Assembly: GCF_001885215.1 (NCBI RefSeq)
Contig: NZ_CP018091.1
Coordinates: 2,418,001-2,482,000 of the forward strand
Length of the DNA stretch: 64,000 nucleotides
Direction of reading: 5' to 3'
Source: Synechococcus sp. SynAce01
GTDB lineage: Bacteria > Cyanobacteriota > Cyanobacteriia > PCC-6307 > Cyanobiaceae
Part shown: positions 51,658-60,574 of the stretch, piece after piece
Position numbering within the stretch: the stretch's first letter is position 1
Layout: the number at the start of each line of letters is the position of its first letter
The notes under the pieces: generated by a model
Told to the model about the DNA's origin: nothing
The model's database searches: none
Seen by the model: only the letters and a program-made list of their open reading frames with translations
Program-made: the position numbers and the translations under genes

Positions 51658-51739
51658 GTCTCCCGCCGTCGAAGATTCCGTAATGTACGAAGCCTTGAAC
51701 TCGGGCTGTGGCGCCCGAGCGGCCAGACAAGCGGATGCG

Positions 51740-52870
51740 ATGCTGCGCCCTCCCACTTCCACACCCAGCCTGGTGGACCCGTCCCCTGCCGACCCGACGA
51801 GGGCTGCATCAGCCGCGGCTGATCCCAGGGTGTTGCTTTGCGGCTACTACGGCGAGCACAACCTTGGCGATGACGCCCTGTTGGAGGCCCTGTTAGGCCA
51901 ACTCCCGGCTGGAATCGTGCCGGTTGTCACGGCGTTCGACCAGGCTGAGATCGAGCGCTGCTTCGCACTGGAAACCACCCAGCGGCGCCAGTTGCCGGCG
52001 GTGCTGGCAGCCCTGGGCTCCTGCCGGGCCTTGGTGCTCGGCGGAGGCAGCCTGCTTCAGGACTCCACCAGCTTCCGCAGCTTGCTGTATTACGCCGCCT
52101 TGATCCTGGCGGCCCGTTTGAGACGCAAACCCGTTCTGCTCTGGGGCCAGGGGTTGGGGCCCCTGAGCAGGCGTCGCAGCCGCCTGTTGGTCCGCTCTTT
52201 GTTGCCCTTGGTGCAGGCGATCAGCTGGCGCGACGCCGCCTCAGCGCAGCTGGCCTCAAGCTGGGGCCTCCAAGGAGACGTGGCTGCAGACCCTGTCTGG
52301 TCGCTGCCGGCCCAGGTGTGGCAGGGGGCTGGTGGGCCGATTGTGCTCTGCTGGCGACCCAGCGTTCTACTGGAGGGCCGCCAGTGGAGCCCGCTGCTGG
52401 AGGCTGTGGATAGCTTGGCGGCAGGGTGCGAGCGGCAGGTGATCTGGTTGCCCTTCCACCGCGATCAAGATCGCGGCCTGCTCTGCCGCCTGGCAGCCGA
52501 GGGCCTCGTGCCCGAACGGCTGCTGCAGCGCAGCGAAGAGCGCCAGATCGATCACCCTGCTGCTGCTTCAGACCTGTTCAGTGGCGCTGGGCTGGTGGTG
52601 GCGATGCGCCTGCATGGCCTGATCCTGGCCGCGCTCGCCGGCGCCCCCTGCGTGGCGCTCAGTTACGACCCGAAGGTGGCTGCCGCAGCCGGTGCAATCG
52701 ACTGCCCCTGCCAGGATCTTGACCAGGCTGTAACGGCCAAAGACTTGCGGATGAGCTGGGAGCAGCAACTGGACCGGCCGTCATTACCAAACAAAATCGC
52801 TGAATTGCGAGCCAGTACCGCCATTCACGCAAAGCTCCTGAATCGCTGGCTAAAACCAGAACTGTTGTGA
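51740..52870 (+). CDS. csaB: Polysaccharide pyruvyl transferase (CsaB family)
   Basis: From ATG 51740 the protein has 376 residues. It opens with a disordered Pro/Ala stretch, then RVLLCGYYGEHNLGDDALLE, the GYYGxxNxGDD motif typical of CsaB pyruvyl transferases. ALVLGGGSLLQDSTSFRSLL and LLWGQGLGPLSRRRSRLLVR are also family features. MRLHGLILAALAGAPCVALS near the end holds the conserved RLHG His. It adds pyruvate ketals to cell-surface polysaccharides that anchor S-layer or exopolysaccharide. ATG 51683 is a longer alternative start. Confidence 0.9.
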   Translation: MLRPPTSTPSLVDPSPADPTRAASAAADPRVLLCGYYGEHNLGDDALLEALLGQLPAGIVPVVTAFDQAEIERCFALETTQRRQLPAVLAALGSCRALVLGGGSLLQDSTSFRSLLYYAALILAARLRRKPVLLWGQGLGPLSRRRSRLLVRSLLPLVQAISWRDAASAQLASSWGLQGDVAADPVWSLPAQVWQGAGGPIVLCWRPSVLLEGRQWSPLLEAVDSLAAGCERQVIWLPFHRDQDRGLLCRLAAEGLVPERLLQRSEERQIDHPAAASDLFSGAGLVVAMRLHGLILAALAGAPCVALSYDPKVAAAAGAIDCPCQDLDQAVTAKDLRMSWEQQLDRPSLPNKIAELRASTAIHAKLLNRWLKPELL

Positions 52871-52883
52871 AGCTGGATTAAAA

Positions 52884-52917
52884 CCAACAGAACCCAAAAC
52901 TAATCAGGTGCTGTTGG
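52884..52917 (-). terminator. Possible terminator of rpmB
   Basis: CCAACAG (52884-52890) and CTGTTGG (52911-52917) are an exact inverted pair with a 20-base loop. On the minus strand the hairpin is followed by TTTTAATCC. Located downstream of the rpmB stop. The loop is large, so confidence is low. Confidence 0.4.
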
Positions 52918-52940
52918 ATCGTGGATGACTGCAACTCAAA

Positions 52941-53177
52941 TCAGATTTTGGACAGGTCGATGCCCAGCTCGCGGGCATAGGCCCCGAGACCTTTTTTCTG
53001 AATGGTGCGCAGCGTGCTGGTGGCGACGCGCAGCTTCAACCAACGCTTGCCTTCAGCCCACCAAAGGCGGCGCTCCTGAAGGTTCACCTGCTGGAGTTTC
53101 TTGGTGCGCACGTGGGAATGGCTGACGGCCATGCCGTTGTTGGCGCGCTTGCCGGTGAGTTGACAAACCCGGGACAT
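52941..53177 (-). CDS. rpmB: 50S ribosomal protein L28
   Basis: The 78-residue protein begins [20 protein letters not shown], then [20 protein letters not shown] and ends [20 protein letters not shown]. This is L28 of the large subunit. Start ATG 53177 matches the family; the longer frame upstream is not homologous. It stands between csaB (convergent) and htpG (upstream, same strand). Confidence 0.97.
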   Translation of the reverse strand: MSRVCQLTGKRANNGMAVSHSHVRTKKLQQVNLQERRLWWAEGKRWLKLRVATSTLRTIQKKGLGAYARELGIDLSKI

Positions 53178-53289
53178 GACAATCAATTCAGACACGACAA
53201 CTGGGCACAAGCCCAACCAACACTTTATCAAAGGGTGGTGGATCTCTTGCTGGAGTGCCCGAAAGGTCCGGCAAGAGATCCTGCGGCGA

Positions 53290-55146
53290 TCAGAAGCCTC
53301 GTTGCATCAGCCGCCCCATCAGATCGGCGCTGCGCTGCTGGAAGCCAGCCAGCTCCTGGGGTTCCAGACCGCCCACGGAGAGACGGGCCATCTCATAGAT
53401 ATGGCGGGTGAGCTCGTCAGCAAGCTGGCGCGTGGGTGAGGTGCCGCCGCCGGTGATCACGGCTCCGGACGAGAGCTTGAGCACCCCTTCAACGAGCGGG
53501 TGCCGGCGGTTGATCAGCAGCACGTGATGGTCGGGCAGGCCCGGCAACCGTTGCTCCATCAGGGCTCCCATGTCGTTGAGGCGGCGCATCTGCTCGGGCA
53601 ACAGGATCAGGGCCGCAGGGGCGCTTTCACCCTTGAGTGCCTGCACCTGCAGGGTCACCTTGTCGTTGGCCAGGGCTTCTTTGAACAGGCTGCGCAGTTG
53701 CTCGGAACTGTCCTTGCCCTCGGCGTCGGTGATGCCGCTGTCTTCCTCCTGCAGGCTCTCGTCAAGTTCGGCATCGACGCGCCGGAAGGTGAGGTCCTCA
53801 TGGCGCGCTTCGAGCCAAGGGATGAACTGGGCGTCAATGAGTGAATCGGCCAGCAGCACTTCGGCCCCCTGCCCCTTCCACAGCGCCAGGGGTCCGGCCT
53901 GGCCGGCCTCATCGGTGCAGTAGAGCACCCGTTTGTCGTTGTCTGCCGGCAGGCGGCTGCGGTAATCGGCCAGGGTGGTGAAGGCCGACTCCGCGGTGGT
54001 GCCGAACAACACCAGATCCGCTACCTGTTCGGCGAACTTCTCGTCTTCCATGGCGCCGATCTTGATGAACGGCGCAATCCCCTCCCAGATTTCGTTGTAA
54101 CGCTCGGGCTCGTCGCGATGCAGCTGCTTGAGGCGATCGCCCACCTTCTTGGCCACGAAGCCACCGATCGAGCGAACACGCCGGTCGGTCTGCAGGGCGC
54201 TGCGGCTCACGTTCAGAGGGATGTCGGGTGAATCAATCACGCCGCGCAAGGGCAGCAGGTAGCGGGGCACCACTTCCTTGATCGAATCGCTGACAAACAC
54301 CTGGTTGCAGTACAGCCGGATCTCGCCTTTCTCCCAATCACCGCGACCGGTCAGTTTTGGAAAATAGAGAATGCCCTGAAGGTTGTAGGGGTAATCGGTG
54401 CTGAGGTGAACCCAGAGCAGCGGATCGCCTTGAAAGGGGTAAAGATAGCGATAGAGCTCGATGTAGTCCTTGTCGGTGAGATCACGGGCGCTCTGCCGCC
54501 AGGGAGCCTGACGCTTGTTCACCGTTTCGCCTTCCAGCTGCACTTCTACGGGCAGGAAGTCGCAGTAGGTGGTGATCAATGCCCTGATTCTTGCGGGCTC
54601 GATATATTCGAGTTCCTCTTCCTGCATGTGCAGGATGATGTCAGTTCCCGGTGTGTCTCGCTCGCCTTCTTCAAGGCTAAAATTGGGAGAGCCATCACAG
54701 CTCCAGCGCACCGCCTCCGCTTCTGGGCGAGCGCTCAGCGAAACCAGTTCCACCTTGGCGGCAACCATGAAGCTGGAATAGAAGCCAAGCCCGAAATGGC
54801 CGATGATCGCATCATCTTCGCGTTTGTATTTCTCAAGAAATTCTTCGGCGCTGGAGAAGGCCACCTGATTGATGTAGCGCTTCACTTCATCGCGCGACAT
54901 ACCAATGCCGTTGTCGCTGATGGTGACAGTTTTGTTCTCCCGGTCGATGCGGATCTGGATCTTGCCTTCTTCGCCCTCGCTGCAATCACCGGCCATCGCC
55001 GCCATACGGCGCTTGCTGATCGCATCAACGCCATTGCTCACCAGCTCCCGCAGGAACACCTCATGGCCTGAATAGACGGCCTTCTTGATGATCGGGAAAA
55101 TGTTCTCGGTGTGGATCTGAATCTGGCCCTGTTCCAGCACCGTCAT
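53290..55146 (-). CDS. htpG: Molecular chaperone HtpG (Hsp90)
   Basis: The 618-residue chaperone has the ATP-binding GHKL N-terminus: [40 protein letters not shown] and [20 protein letters not shown]. The middle domain includes [20 protein letters not shown]. It helps phycobilisome and photosynthetic proteins fold under heat or light stress in cyanobacteria. The protein is complete. It reads towards rpmB with 113 bases between. Confidence 0.97.
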   Translation of the reverse strand: MTVLEQGQIQIHTENIFPIIKKAVYSGHEVFLRELVSNGVDAISKRRMAAMAGDCSEGEEGKIQIRIDRENKTVTISDNGIGMSRDEVKRYINQVAFSSAEEFLEKYKREDDAIIGHFGLGFYSSFMVAAKVELVSLSARPEAEAVRWSCDGSPNFSLEEGERDTPGTDIILHMQEEELEYIEPARIRALITTYCDFLPVEVQLEGETVNKRQAPWRQSARDLTDKDYIELYRYLYPFQGDPLLWVHLSTDYPYNLQGILYFPKLTGRGDWEKGEIRLYCNQVFVSDSIKEVVPRYLLPLRGVIDSPDIPLNVSRSALQTDRRVRSIGGFVAKKVGDRLKQLHRDEPERYNEIWEGIAPFIKIGAMEDEKFAEQVADLVLFGTTAESAFTTLADYRSRLPADNDKRVLYCTDEAGQAGPLALWKGQGAEVLLADSLIDAQFIPWLEARHEDLTFRRVDAELDESLQEEDSGITDAEGKDSSEQLRSLFKEALANDKVTLQVQALKGESAPAALILLPEQMRRLNDMGALMEQRLPGLPDHHVLLINRRHPLVEGVLKLSSGAVITGGGTSPTRQLADELTRHIYEMARLSVGGLEPQELAGFQQRSADLMGRLMQRGF

Positions 55147-55192
55147 GGGATCGAAGAAAAAAGATTCAGCAAGGAGACCTTAGGAAAGGGGC

Positions 55193-55213
55193 GCCGGGCC
55201 CATCAAGCCCGGC
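55193..55213 (-). terminator. Possible terminator after the molybdoenzyme gene
   Basis: GCCGGGC (55193-55199) and GCCCGGC (55207-55213) form a perfect seven-pair GC stem with a 7-base loop, 34 bases beyond the stop of the minus-strand molybdopterin oxidoreductase gene. Only a weak T-poor tail follows (CCCCTTTCC), so the call is tentative. Confidence 0.35.
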
Positions 55214-55246
55214 CAGGGAGGGGTGACCGAACCCTTAACCCGTCCA

Positions 55247-55936
55247 CTAGAGCCCGGCGAACCACTCGTAGCCCTTGTCTTCCCAGGTGCCGCTGCGCGT
55301 TTCCAGGGTGGCGATCACCTGGAGGCGGGTGACCCATTTGCTGAGCTTGTAGCCGAGCTTGATCGGCGTGGCCAGGCGCACAGGCGCTCCGTTGACCACC
55401 GGCAGCGGTGCCCCGTTCATGCCCGTGGCCAGCAGGGTCTGGGGGTGTAGGGCTGCGGCGATATCCCAGGTGGAGAAGTACTGGTCGGCTGAATCAATCG
55501 CCAGATAGCCGCCCAGGCTGGAGATCCCCGCCAGGCTGAGCACATCGGCCAGGCGCACCCCCGACCAGGCCACGATCGCCGCCCAGCCCTCCACGCAGAC
55601 ATGGCGGATGACGAAATCATGCTGGGGCAACGCCGCCAGATCGGCCAGGCTCAAGTTCAGCGGCTGGCTCACCAGTCCATCGACCTGCAGCCGGTAGCTC
55701 TCTGGATCCAGCCGGGGAACTCCGTTGAAGCTATTGACCAGAAGTGCGTCTGGATCCACTTGATCACGGCGGAATTCCGGCACCGGATTCCGGCTCTGCA
55801 TCAGGGCCTCGATGCGTTCATTCAGTGGTTGGGTGGCGTTGCCCACGGCTTTGCTGAGGCCGTTCAAGGCGCAGCCTCCTAGCAGCAGCGAGGAGCCGCC
55901 ACTGACGCCAAGACCCAGCCATTGGCGCCGCTTCAC
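55247..55936 (-). CDS. Exported molybdopterin-dependent oxidoreductase (sulfite-oxidase/YedY fold)
   Basis: From GTG 55936 the protein has 229 residues. It begins MKRRQWLGLGVSGGSSLLL (GTG read as Met), a twin-arginine leader, with GGCALNGL behind it as a possible lipobox. The Moco-binding segment is DFVIRHVCVEGWAAIVAWSG, whose Cys would ligate molybdenum, and GVRLADVL follows. The end reads PVRLATPIKLGYKLSKWVTR. It is a small oxidoreductase of the YedY/sulfite-oxidase group acting in the periplasm. Its start overlaps the cytochrome b gene in GTGA, so that protein is the likely electron partner. Confidence 0.85.
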   Translation of the reverse strand: MKRRQWLGLGVSGGSSLLLGGCALNGLSKAVGNATQPLNERIEALMQSRNPVPEFRRDQVDPDALLVNSFNGVPRLDPESYRLQVDGLVSQPLNLSLADLAALPQHDFVIRHVCVEGWAAIVAWSGVRLADVLSLAGISSLGGYLAIDSADQYFSTWDIAAALHPQTLLATGMNGAPLPVVNGAPVRLATPIKLGYKLSKWVTRLQVIATLETRSGTWEDKGYEWFAGL

Positions 55937-56544
55937 AGAAACATCCCGCGCAGCAGGCGCAAGCCACCAACCCGCCAGGAGAGAACCGCATGGCTGATCG
56001 TGAGCAGGAGCATGGCGGGGATCGTGGCCAGATGGCTGACGCGCAGGGTCTGCCAACTGCTGATCCCGAGAGGTTCGGCGAAGCTGAACAGACCCGATAA
56101 CCACCAGAACTGGGCCGGCTTGTACATGGCCAGGCCTGTGATCAGGCTGAAACCCAGTACCACCAGCATCAGGCTGTACACCAGGCGATGGGCCGAGAGC
56201 CGCCGTTTCTGGCGGTTTTCGCTGGCGCGCAGCCGCTCAAGATCGCCCGCATCGGCCAGGCGCCGCCGGCGTTGGTCGAAGAGCAGGACGATCCAGACCG
56301 CGAGATTGGCGGCGTAGAGGCCCATCAAGCCGAAGTGCCAGTCCCGGCCCCCTGCCAGCCAGCCCCCCAGGGTGAACAGCTCCGGCACGGTGGCTCCCTC
56401 GCGGCCGCCGAACACCGGATTGGCGTTATAGATCTGCAGGCCGCTGCCGGCCATCAGCAGCAGCACGGCCAGATCAAGGACATGAAGAACCCGGGTCCAG
56501 CCGGGCATTCCCCGAATCGGGGCAAGCTTTCGGGCCGTGGCCAT
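55933..56544 (-). CDS. Cytochrome b-like membrane protein (cytochrome b561/b6 domain type)
   Basis: The 203-residue protein has four to five membrane helices, including VLHVLDLAVLLLMAGSGLQI, WHFGLMGLYAANLAVWIVLL, VYSLMLVVLGFSLITGLAMY and LATIPAMLLLTISHAVLSWR. Histidines in VLHVLD, WHFGLM, LSAHRLVYSL, VSHLATI and ISHAVL can coordinate two hemes. This is the prokaryotic cytochrome b561 / formate-dehydrogenase-gamma-like layout. It should pass electrons between the quinone pool and the exported molybdoenzyme that follows. The gene starts 3 bases after the ferredoxin stop. Confidence 0.85.
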   Translation of the reverse strand: MATARKLAPIRGMPGWTRVLHVLDLAVLLLMAGSGLQIYNANPVFGGREGATVPELFTLGGWLAGGRDWHFGLMGLYAANLAVWIVLLFDQRRRRLADAGDLERLRASENRQKRRLSAHRLVYSLMLVVLGFSLITGLAMYKPAQFWWLSGLFSFAEPLGISSWQTLRVSHLATIPAMLLLTISHAVLSWRVGGLRLLRGMFL

Positions 56545-56547
56545 CGC

Positions 56548-56769
56548 TCAGCGTCGCTGCAGGTCGGGGCGCTCTTCAGCCAGGATCGCCCTCTCTACCG
56601 GGCAGACCTGCAGGCAGATGCCGCAATCGATGCAGGTGTCGAAGTCGATCCAGTAGAAACTGGTCCCCTTGCTGTTGGCGCCCTCGCCGGGGTGAATGCA
56701 GGCCACCGGGCAGGCATCGACGCAGTCAGACACGCCCTCGCAGACGTTGGTGACGATGGTGTGGGCCAT
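56548..56769 (-). CDS. 4Fe-4S ferredoxin (two-cluster type, 73 aa)
   Basis: The 73-residue protein has CEGVSDCVDACPVACIHPGE near the start and CIDCGICLQVCPVERAI near the end, giving two cysteine groups with spacing typical of bacterial ferredoxins. The first group shows C-x5-C-x3-C...CP, the second CxxCxxCxxxCP. It is a soluble electron carrier. The gene lies 3 bases before the cytochrome b gene, and may feed electrons to the membrane module. Similar small ferredoxins act in many cyanobacterial routes, so the link is inferred from gene order only. Confidence 0.88.
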   Translation of the reverse strand: MAHTIVTNVCEGVSDCVDACPVACIHPGEGANSKGTSFYWIDFDTCIDCGICLQVCPVERAILAEERPDLQRR

Positions 56770-56820
56770 GGCGCGGGCTGGGCGTGATTCGCCCGATCCT
56801 ATAAATGTCTGGCCGCAGGC

Positions 56821-58008
56821 TCAGCCGAGCCAGTCCAGGCCGCTGCTGCCCCTGGCGCTGGCGATGGCCTCGGCCTCCGGTTTGTTCAAACAGGGATCGG
56901 GAATCAATTCGGCCGACTGGCCCAGCCGATGCAAGGCTTCCAGCCTCTCCAGCGCTGCGGCCAGGCCGCCATGGTTGCTGCCTTGTTTGGCGTAGGCCAC
57001 CAGTCGCGATCCCTGGTGTGATGCGACCCGGTTGGCCGGGTCGATCAGGTCGCGGATTTCCTCGATGCGGAAGCCGAATCCCACCCCGGCTGCCTCGGCT
57101 GGATCAGGGCAGAAGCGCTCCACCAGGGCGTCGTAACGGCCACCGCTGGCAATTTCCACCGGCGCCTCCTCGCCCTGGCAGACGAGCTTGAAGACGATTC
57201 CGTCGTAGTAGTTGAACTGGGGCTGGAAGCTGGGGTCGAGCTGAATCCCCACTCCGAGGCGCTCGGCCACTGGCGCGACGATTTCCAGGGTGGTGGCCAG
57301 CTCCGCGAGCAGGGGAGTCGGGCCCAATTGCCGCTGCAGCTCCGGCAGCACCCGCGCCGGCTGGCCCCGCAGCTGCAGCAGCTCCTGCAGTTGGTGCACG
57401 TCGCCTGGCGGCAGCTCCAGGGCGCCGATGGCCAGGGGGTTGAAATCGGTGAGGGCCTGCCGGCAGGCGTGGCGCTGCTCCGCCGGCACCCGATCGAGCA
57501 AGGCCCCGAGCACGCCGTGGTGACCCACCAGCAACAGCGGCCGGTGGCTGGCCTTGAGTCCCAGGGTTTCGGTGCAGGCCAGCAGCAGGCGCATCAGCTC
57601 GGCATCGGCGGCGGCCGAGCGCACCCCGAGCAACTCCACGCCGCTCTGCAGCCGTTCGCTGATGCGCTGGCCGCCGCCGTCGCCGGTGAAGGTGCGAAAA
57701 ATCGAGCCCTCAGCCCACAGCCGCAGAGGCCGTGGCCTGGAGGCCAGGCGGGTGGAGGCGGCACGCACGATCGGGGCCGTCAGCTCTGGCCGCAACCCCA
57801 GCGGTTCCTCCGACGCCAATCGCAGCACATCGTTCTGAGGCTTGCTGCGCAGCAGCTGGAGCGTGTCGAGATGTTCAATCGCCGGCGGGGCCACTTCCTG
57901 ATAGCCCCAGAGCCGATAGATCGTGGCCAGTTGGGCGCAGAGGCGGCGGTTGCGATCCACCTGGCCGGGATTGAGATCCCTGGCACCGGCGGCGGGTTGC
58001 AAGGCCAT
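56821..58008 (-). CDS. hisZ: ATP phosphoribosyltransferase regulatory subunit
   Basis: The 395-residue protein is a histidyl-tRNA-synthetase-like paralogue: IYRLWGYQEVAPPAIEHLDT, LRPELTAPIVRAASTRLA, WAEGSIFRTFTGDGGGQRIS then QLDPSFQPQFNYYDGIVFKL and EIASGGRYDALVERFCPDPA. It lacks the tRNA anticodon-binding domain, so it is HisZ, the regulatory partner of short HisG in histidine biosynthesis. The start ATG 58008 fits. It is followed by the ferredoxin gene after 51 bases. Confidence 0.93.
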   Translation of the reverse strand: MALQPAAGARDLNPGQVDRNRRLCAQLATIYRLWGYQEVAPPAIEHLDTLQLLRSKPQNDVLRLASEEPLGLRPELTAPIVRAASTRLASRPRPLRLWAEGSIFRTFTGDGGGQRISERLQSGVELLGVRSAAADAELMRLLLACTETLGLKASHRPLLLVGHHGVLGALLDRVPAEQRHACRQALTDFNPLAIGALELPPGDVHQLQELLQLRGQPARVLPELQRQLGPTPLLAELATTLEIVAPVAERLGVGIQLDPSFQPQFNYYDGIVFKLVCQGEEAPVEIASGGRYDALVERFCPDPAEAAGVGFGFRIEEIRDLIDPANRVASHQGSRLVAYAKQGSNHGGLAAALERLEALHRLGQSAELIPDPCLNKPEAEAIASARGSSGLDWLG

Positions 58009-58077
58009 GGGGAACGGCAGGCGGCAGATGGTGGTCTTGGGGCGATCCTATGGAAAGGCTCGCTTCAGGCCACCTCG

Positions 58078-58992
58078 TCAGGCTTCCGCCTCAGGGCCAG
58101 GGATGCCGTAGCAGGCGCCAGGCAAGGGGCGGCATTGGGCCAGTCCAGCCATCAGGGGTTGGTGAAGCCCGGGAGCCGAAGCGATCAGCCGCCCTTCGCT
58201 GAGCTGCAGGGGCGATCCGTCGTAGCGGCTCACCACCCCGCCGGCCTGCTCAACGAGCACCACACCGGCGGCGATGTCCCAGCTCGAGAGCCCGCGTTCC
58301 CAGTAGCCATCGAGCCGGCCGGCGGCCACGAAGGCCAGATCCACCGCCGCTGAGCCGCCACGCCGGACGCCACGGGTGCGGTGGGTGAACCAGCAGAACT
58401 CGGCGTAGTTGGTGTCGGGCTGGCTCTGGCGGTCGTAGGCGAAGCCGGTGACCAGCAGCGACGCGGCCAGATCGCTGCAGCCGCTCACCTGAAGGCGCTG
58501 GTCGTTGCACCAGGCACCCAGACCGGGGGCCGCCCAGTAGCACTGGCGCAGGGCCGGCGCCTCGATGGCACCCAGCAGCGGCAACCCCCGCCAGGTGAGG
58601 CCCACCGAGGTGGCGAAGAAGGGGTAGGAGTGGGCGTAATTGGTGGTGCCATCGAGGGGATCGACGCACCATTCCAGCGCGGCCTCGCTGGGGTGGCGGC
58701 CGCTTTCCTCGGCCAGCACACCGAGCTCGGGCGTTTGGGCCGAGAGCACCTCCAGCACCGCCGCCTCGGCAGCCAGATCTGCTTCTGTGACCAGATCTCC
58801 AGCGCGGCCTTTCTCGCGGATCTGCTCAAGATGGCCATAGAACTGCTGCAGTACGGCAGCTCCGGCGGCGGCGGCGGAACGGGCTACACCACTGAGTCGT
58901 TCGATCTCAGTTGGAGCCAGCCCCGAGGCGGCCAAGGCCTGATCGGACAAGGCCTGATGGCCGCTGCCCGCCTCCAAAGGTCTGCTGCTCAT
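58078..58992 (-). CDS. Inositol monophosphatase family phosphatase
   Basis: The 304-residue protein has VLAEESGRHPSEAALEWCVD with PLDGTTNYAHSYPFFATSVG, the metal-binding EE and DPLDGT motifs of the family, and WERGLSSWDIAAGVVLVEQA near the end, the WDxxAG motif. Substrates of family members include inositol phosphate, histidinol phosphate, PAP and fructose bisphosphate. Its closeness to hisZ makes histidinol-phosphatase possible but this is not shown. The last four bases of the ferredoxin gene overlap its start in ATGA. Confidence 0.86.
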   Translation of the reverse strand: MSSRPLEAGSGHQALSDQALAASGLAPTEIERLSGVARSAAAAGAAVLQQFYGHLEQIREKGRAGDLVTEADLAAEAAVLEVLSAQTPELGVLAEESGRHPSEAALEWCVDPLDGTTNYAHSYPFFATSVGLTWRGLPLLGAIEAPALRQCYWAAPGLGAWCNDQRLQVSGCSDLAASLLVTGFAYDRQSQPDTNYAEFCWFTHRTRGVRRGGSAAVDLAFVAAGRLDGYWERGLSSWDIAAGVVLVEQAGGVVSRYDGSPLQLSEGRLIASAPGLHQPLMAGLAQCRPLPGACYGIPGPEAEA

Positions 58993-59357
58993 TCTTCTTC
59001 GATCGGTAGACCGGGGCGGACCTTACCCCGCCCGAAAAAGCGACCGAACTGAAGCTCGTAGACCTCGTCTTCGTCCTGGGTTTCCACCTGCAGCGGTTCG
59101 GTGGCCCTGGCGACGCATAACAAGCCATAGCCCCGGGCCCGCAGCTCGTGGGAGAGGCCAAGAGATTCACCTTGGTCGATGCGGCCTTCAATCACCCGCA
59201 CGGCGCAGGTGGTGCAGCACCCATTTCGGCAGCTGAATGGCAGCGGTTCTCCCTGTTGCTCGAAGCTCGCGAGGATGTAGTCGCCCTCGGGCACGTCCAA
59301 TGCAATCACCCGGTTCTGCTGGCGCCAGTAGACCGTGATCGGAATCAGTTTTCGCAT
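58989..59357 (-). CDS. Plant-type 2Fe-2S ferredoxin
   Basis: The 122-residue protein begins MRKLIPITVYWRQQNRVIAL and has the cluster motif PFSCRNGCCTTCAVRVIEGR with the fourth Cys later in RARGYGLLCVARATEPLQVE, matching the CxxxxCxxC...C layout of plant-type ferredoxins (here C-N-G-C-C-T-T-C). An additional C-terminal acidic tail follows (QDEDEVYELQFG). Start ATG 59357 is preferred because the family begins there. It overlaps the phosphatase start by four bases, so the two are co-transcribed. Confidence 0.87.
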   Translation of the reverse strand: MRKLIPITVYWRQQNRVIALDVPEGDYILASFEQQGEPLPFSCRNGCCTTCAVRVIEGRIDQGESLGLSHELRARGYGLLCVARATEPLQVETQDEDEVYELQFGRFFGRGKVRPGLPIEEE

Positions 59358-59419
59358 AGCGGCGGCGAGAACGTCAGAAGGCTGACTGCTACATTGCCAC
59401 GTGGCCTTGGTCTGCGAAT

Positions 59420-59506
59420 GGAGAGGTGGCCGAGTGGTCGATGGCGCAGCACTGGAAATGCTGTATAGGGGCAACTCTATCGAGGGTTCGAATCCCTCCC
59501 TCTCCG
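59420..59506 (+). tRNA. trnS-GGA: tRNA-Ser (anticodon GGA)
   Basis: The 87-base sequence folds as a class II tRNA. The acceptor stem GGAGAGG pairs with CCTCTCC and leaves discriminator G. Anticodon arm CAGCA-CTGGAAA-TGCTG has GGA at 59454-59456. A long variable arm and a GGTTCGAATCC T-arm follow. CCA is not encoded. A terminator hairpin lies just downstream. Confidence 0.96.
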
Positions 59507-59516
59507 TAGTTCATCC

Positions 59517-59544
59517 AAAAAGCCGGCCATTAGGCCGGCTTTTT
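59517..59544 (+). terminator. Rho-independent terminator after tRNA-Ser
   Basis: AAAAAGCCGGCC pairs with GGCCGGCTTTTT around a four-base loop (ATTA), ending in a run of T. It follows the tRNA by 10 bases. The symmetric stem could also stop minus-strand transcription from pst, though that lies downstream of the repeats. Confidence 0.9.
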
Positions 59545-59597
59545 CTTGGGCTCTAAAAAAGCAAGAAGTCCCTACAAGTGGATGGCAAGAGTTTGAA

Positions 59598-59662
59598 ATT
59601 GTGGCCATAGATTGTGGCCATAGATTGTGGCCATAGATTGTGGCCATAGATTGTGGCCATAG
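59598..59662 (-). repeat. Five perfect 13-bp tandem repeats
   Basis: ATTGTGGCCATAG is repeated exactly five times (59598-59662) between the tRNA terminator and the 3' end of pstB. TGGCCA inside each unit is palindromic. Any coding frame through it gives only a repetitive peptide (YGHNLWPQSMATI), so it is not a gene. Confidence 0.95.
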
Positions 59663-59689
59663 AATAAACATCCCCAAGCAACGACGAGT

Positions 59690-60508
59690 TCAGCCGAAGC
59701 GGCCGGTGACGTAGTCCTGGGTGGCTTGTTGGAGCGGTGAATTGAAGATTCTTTCGGTTTCGTCAAACTCGACGAGATATCCCACTTTGCCCGTACCACC
59801 TTCGACGGCCTCGGCATTGAAGAAAGCCGTTTGATCAGACACCCGCACCGCCTGCTGCATGTTGTGGGTCACGATCACGATCGAGAAGGTTTTCTTGAGT
59901 TCGTGCATCAATTCTTCGATCTTCAGTGTGGAGATCGGATCAAGAGCCGAACACGGTTCATCCATCAGAATCACCTCCGGTTCGATCGCAATCGCCCGGG
60001 CGATGCAGAGCCGTTGCTGCTGGCCGCCGGAGAGGGAGTTGCCGCTTTCCTTGAGTTTGTCCTTGGTTTCATCCCAGATGAAGGCCTTGCGCAGCGAACT
60101 CTCCACCAACTCATCCATGTCGCCCGTGAAGCCGTTGATGCGGGCACCGAAGGCGATGTTTTCGTAGATCGATTTCGGGAAAGGATTCGGCTGCTGGAAC
60201 ACCATACCGATCCGACGCCTCACCTCAACGGGATCCACCTCCGGGGCGTAGATGTCCTGGCCATCAAAGATCACCCGGCCCTTGAGAGTGCAGCCCTCGA
60301 TCAGGTCGTTCATCCGGTTGAGCCCGCGCAGCACGGTGGACTTGCCACAACCCGAAGGTCCGATGAAGGCCGTCACCTTGCCGCGGGGAATTTCAAGATA
60401 GACATCACGAACGGCCTCGAAACTGCCGTAGCTGATCGTGACTTTCTCCAGGGACAGGCAGCTCTGGTTCGTGATGGCTGGTGTCTTGCGGGGCATCGTC
60501 ATGGTCAT
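59690..60508 (-). CDS. pstB: Phosphate ABC transporter ATP-binding protein
   Basis: The 272-residue ATPase has the Walker [21 protein letters not shown], signature [20 protein letters not shown] and Walker [21 protein letters not shown]. The segment [20 protein letters not shown] is the PstB Q-loop. It powers high-affinity phosphate uptake with PstA and PstC, encoded just upstream in the order pstC-pstA-pstB. No pstS is in the window, so the binding protein must be elsewhere. It has a start 66 bases after the pstA stop. Confidence 0.96.
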   Translation of the reverse strand: MTMTMPRKTPAITNQSCLSLEKVTISYGSFEAVRDVYLEIPRGKVTAFIGPSGCGKSTVLRGLNRMNDLIEGCTLKGRVIFDGQDIYAPEVDPVEVRRRIGMVFQQPNPFPKSIYENIAFGARINGFTGDMDELVESSLRKAFIWDETKDKLKESGNSLSGGQQQRLCIARAIAIEPEVILMDEPCSALDPISTLKIEELMHELKKTFSIVIVTHNMQQAVRVSDQTAFFNAEAVEGGTGKVGYLVEFDETERIFNSPLQQATQDYVTGRFG

Positions 60509-60574
60509 GGTGAGAGGGCCGGGAAACGGCGGAGGAAGGATGGATGGAGCAGATGACGCTGAGATTGGTGGGGC

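Noticed and set aside
50942-51739. Long plus-strand upstream extension of the csaB frame to 50942
   Set aside because: It runs opposite to the DUF3593 and Ycf49-like genes and has no homology, so the extra frame is an antisense artefact of GC-rich codon use.
59477-59817. Minus-strand frames through the 13-bp repeats and the tRNA
   Set aside because: They translate the repeat into a repetitive peptide and read through tRNA sequence; not genes.
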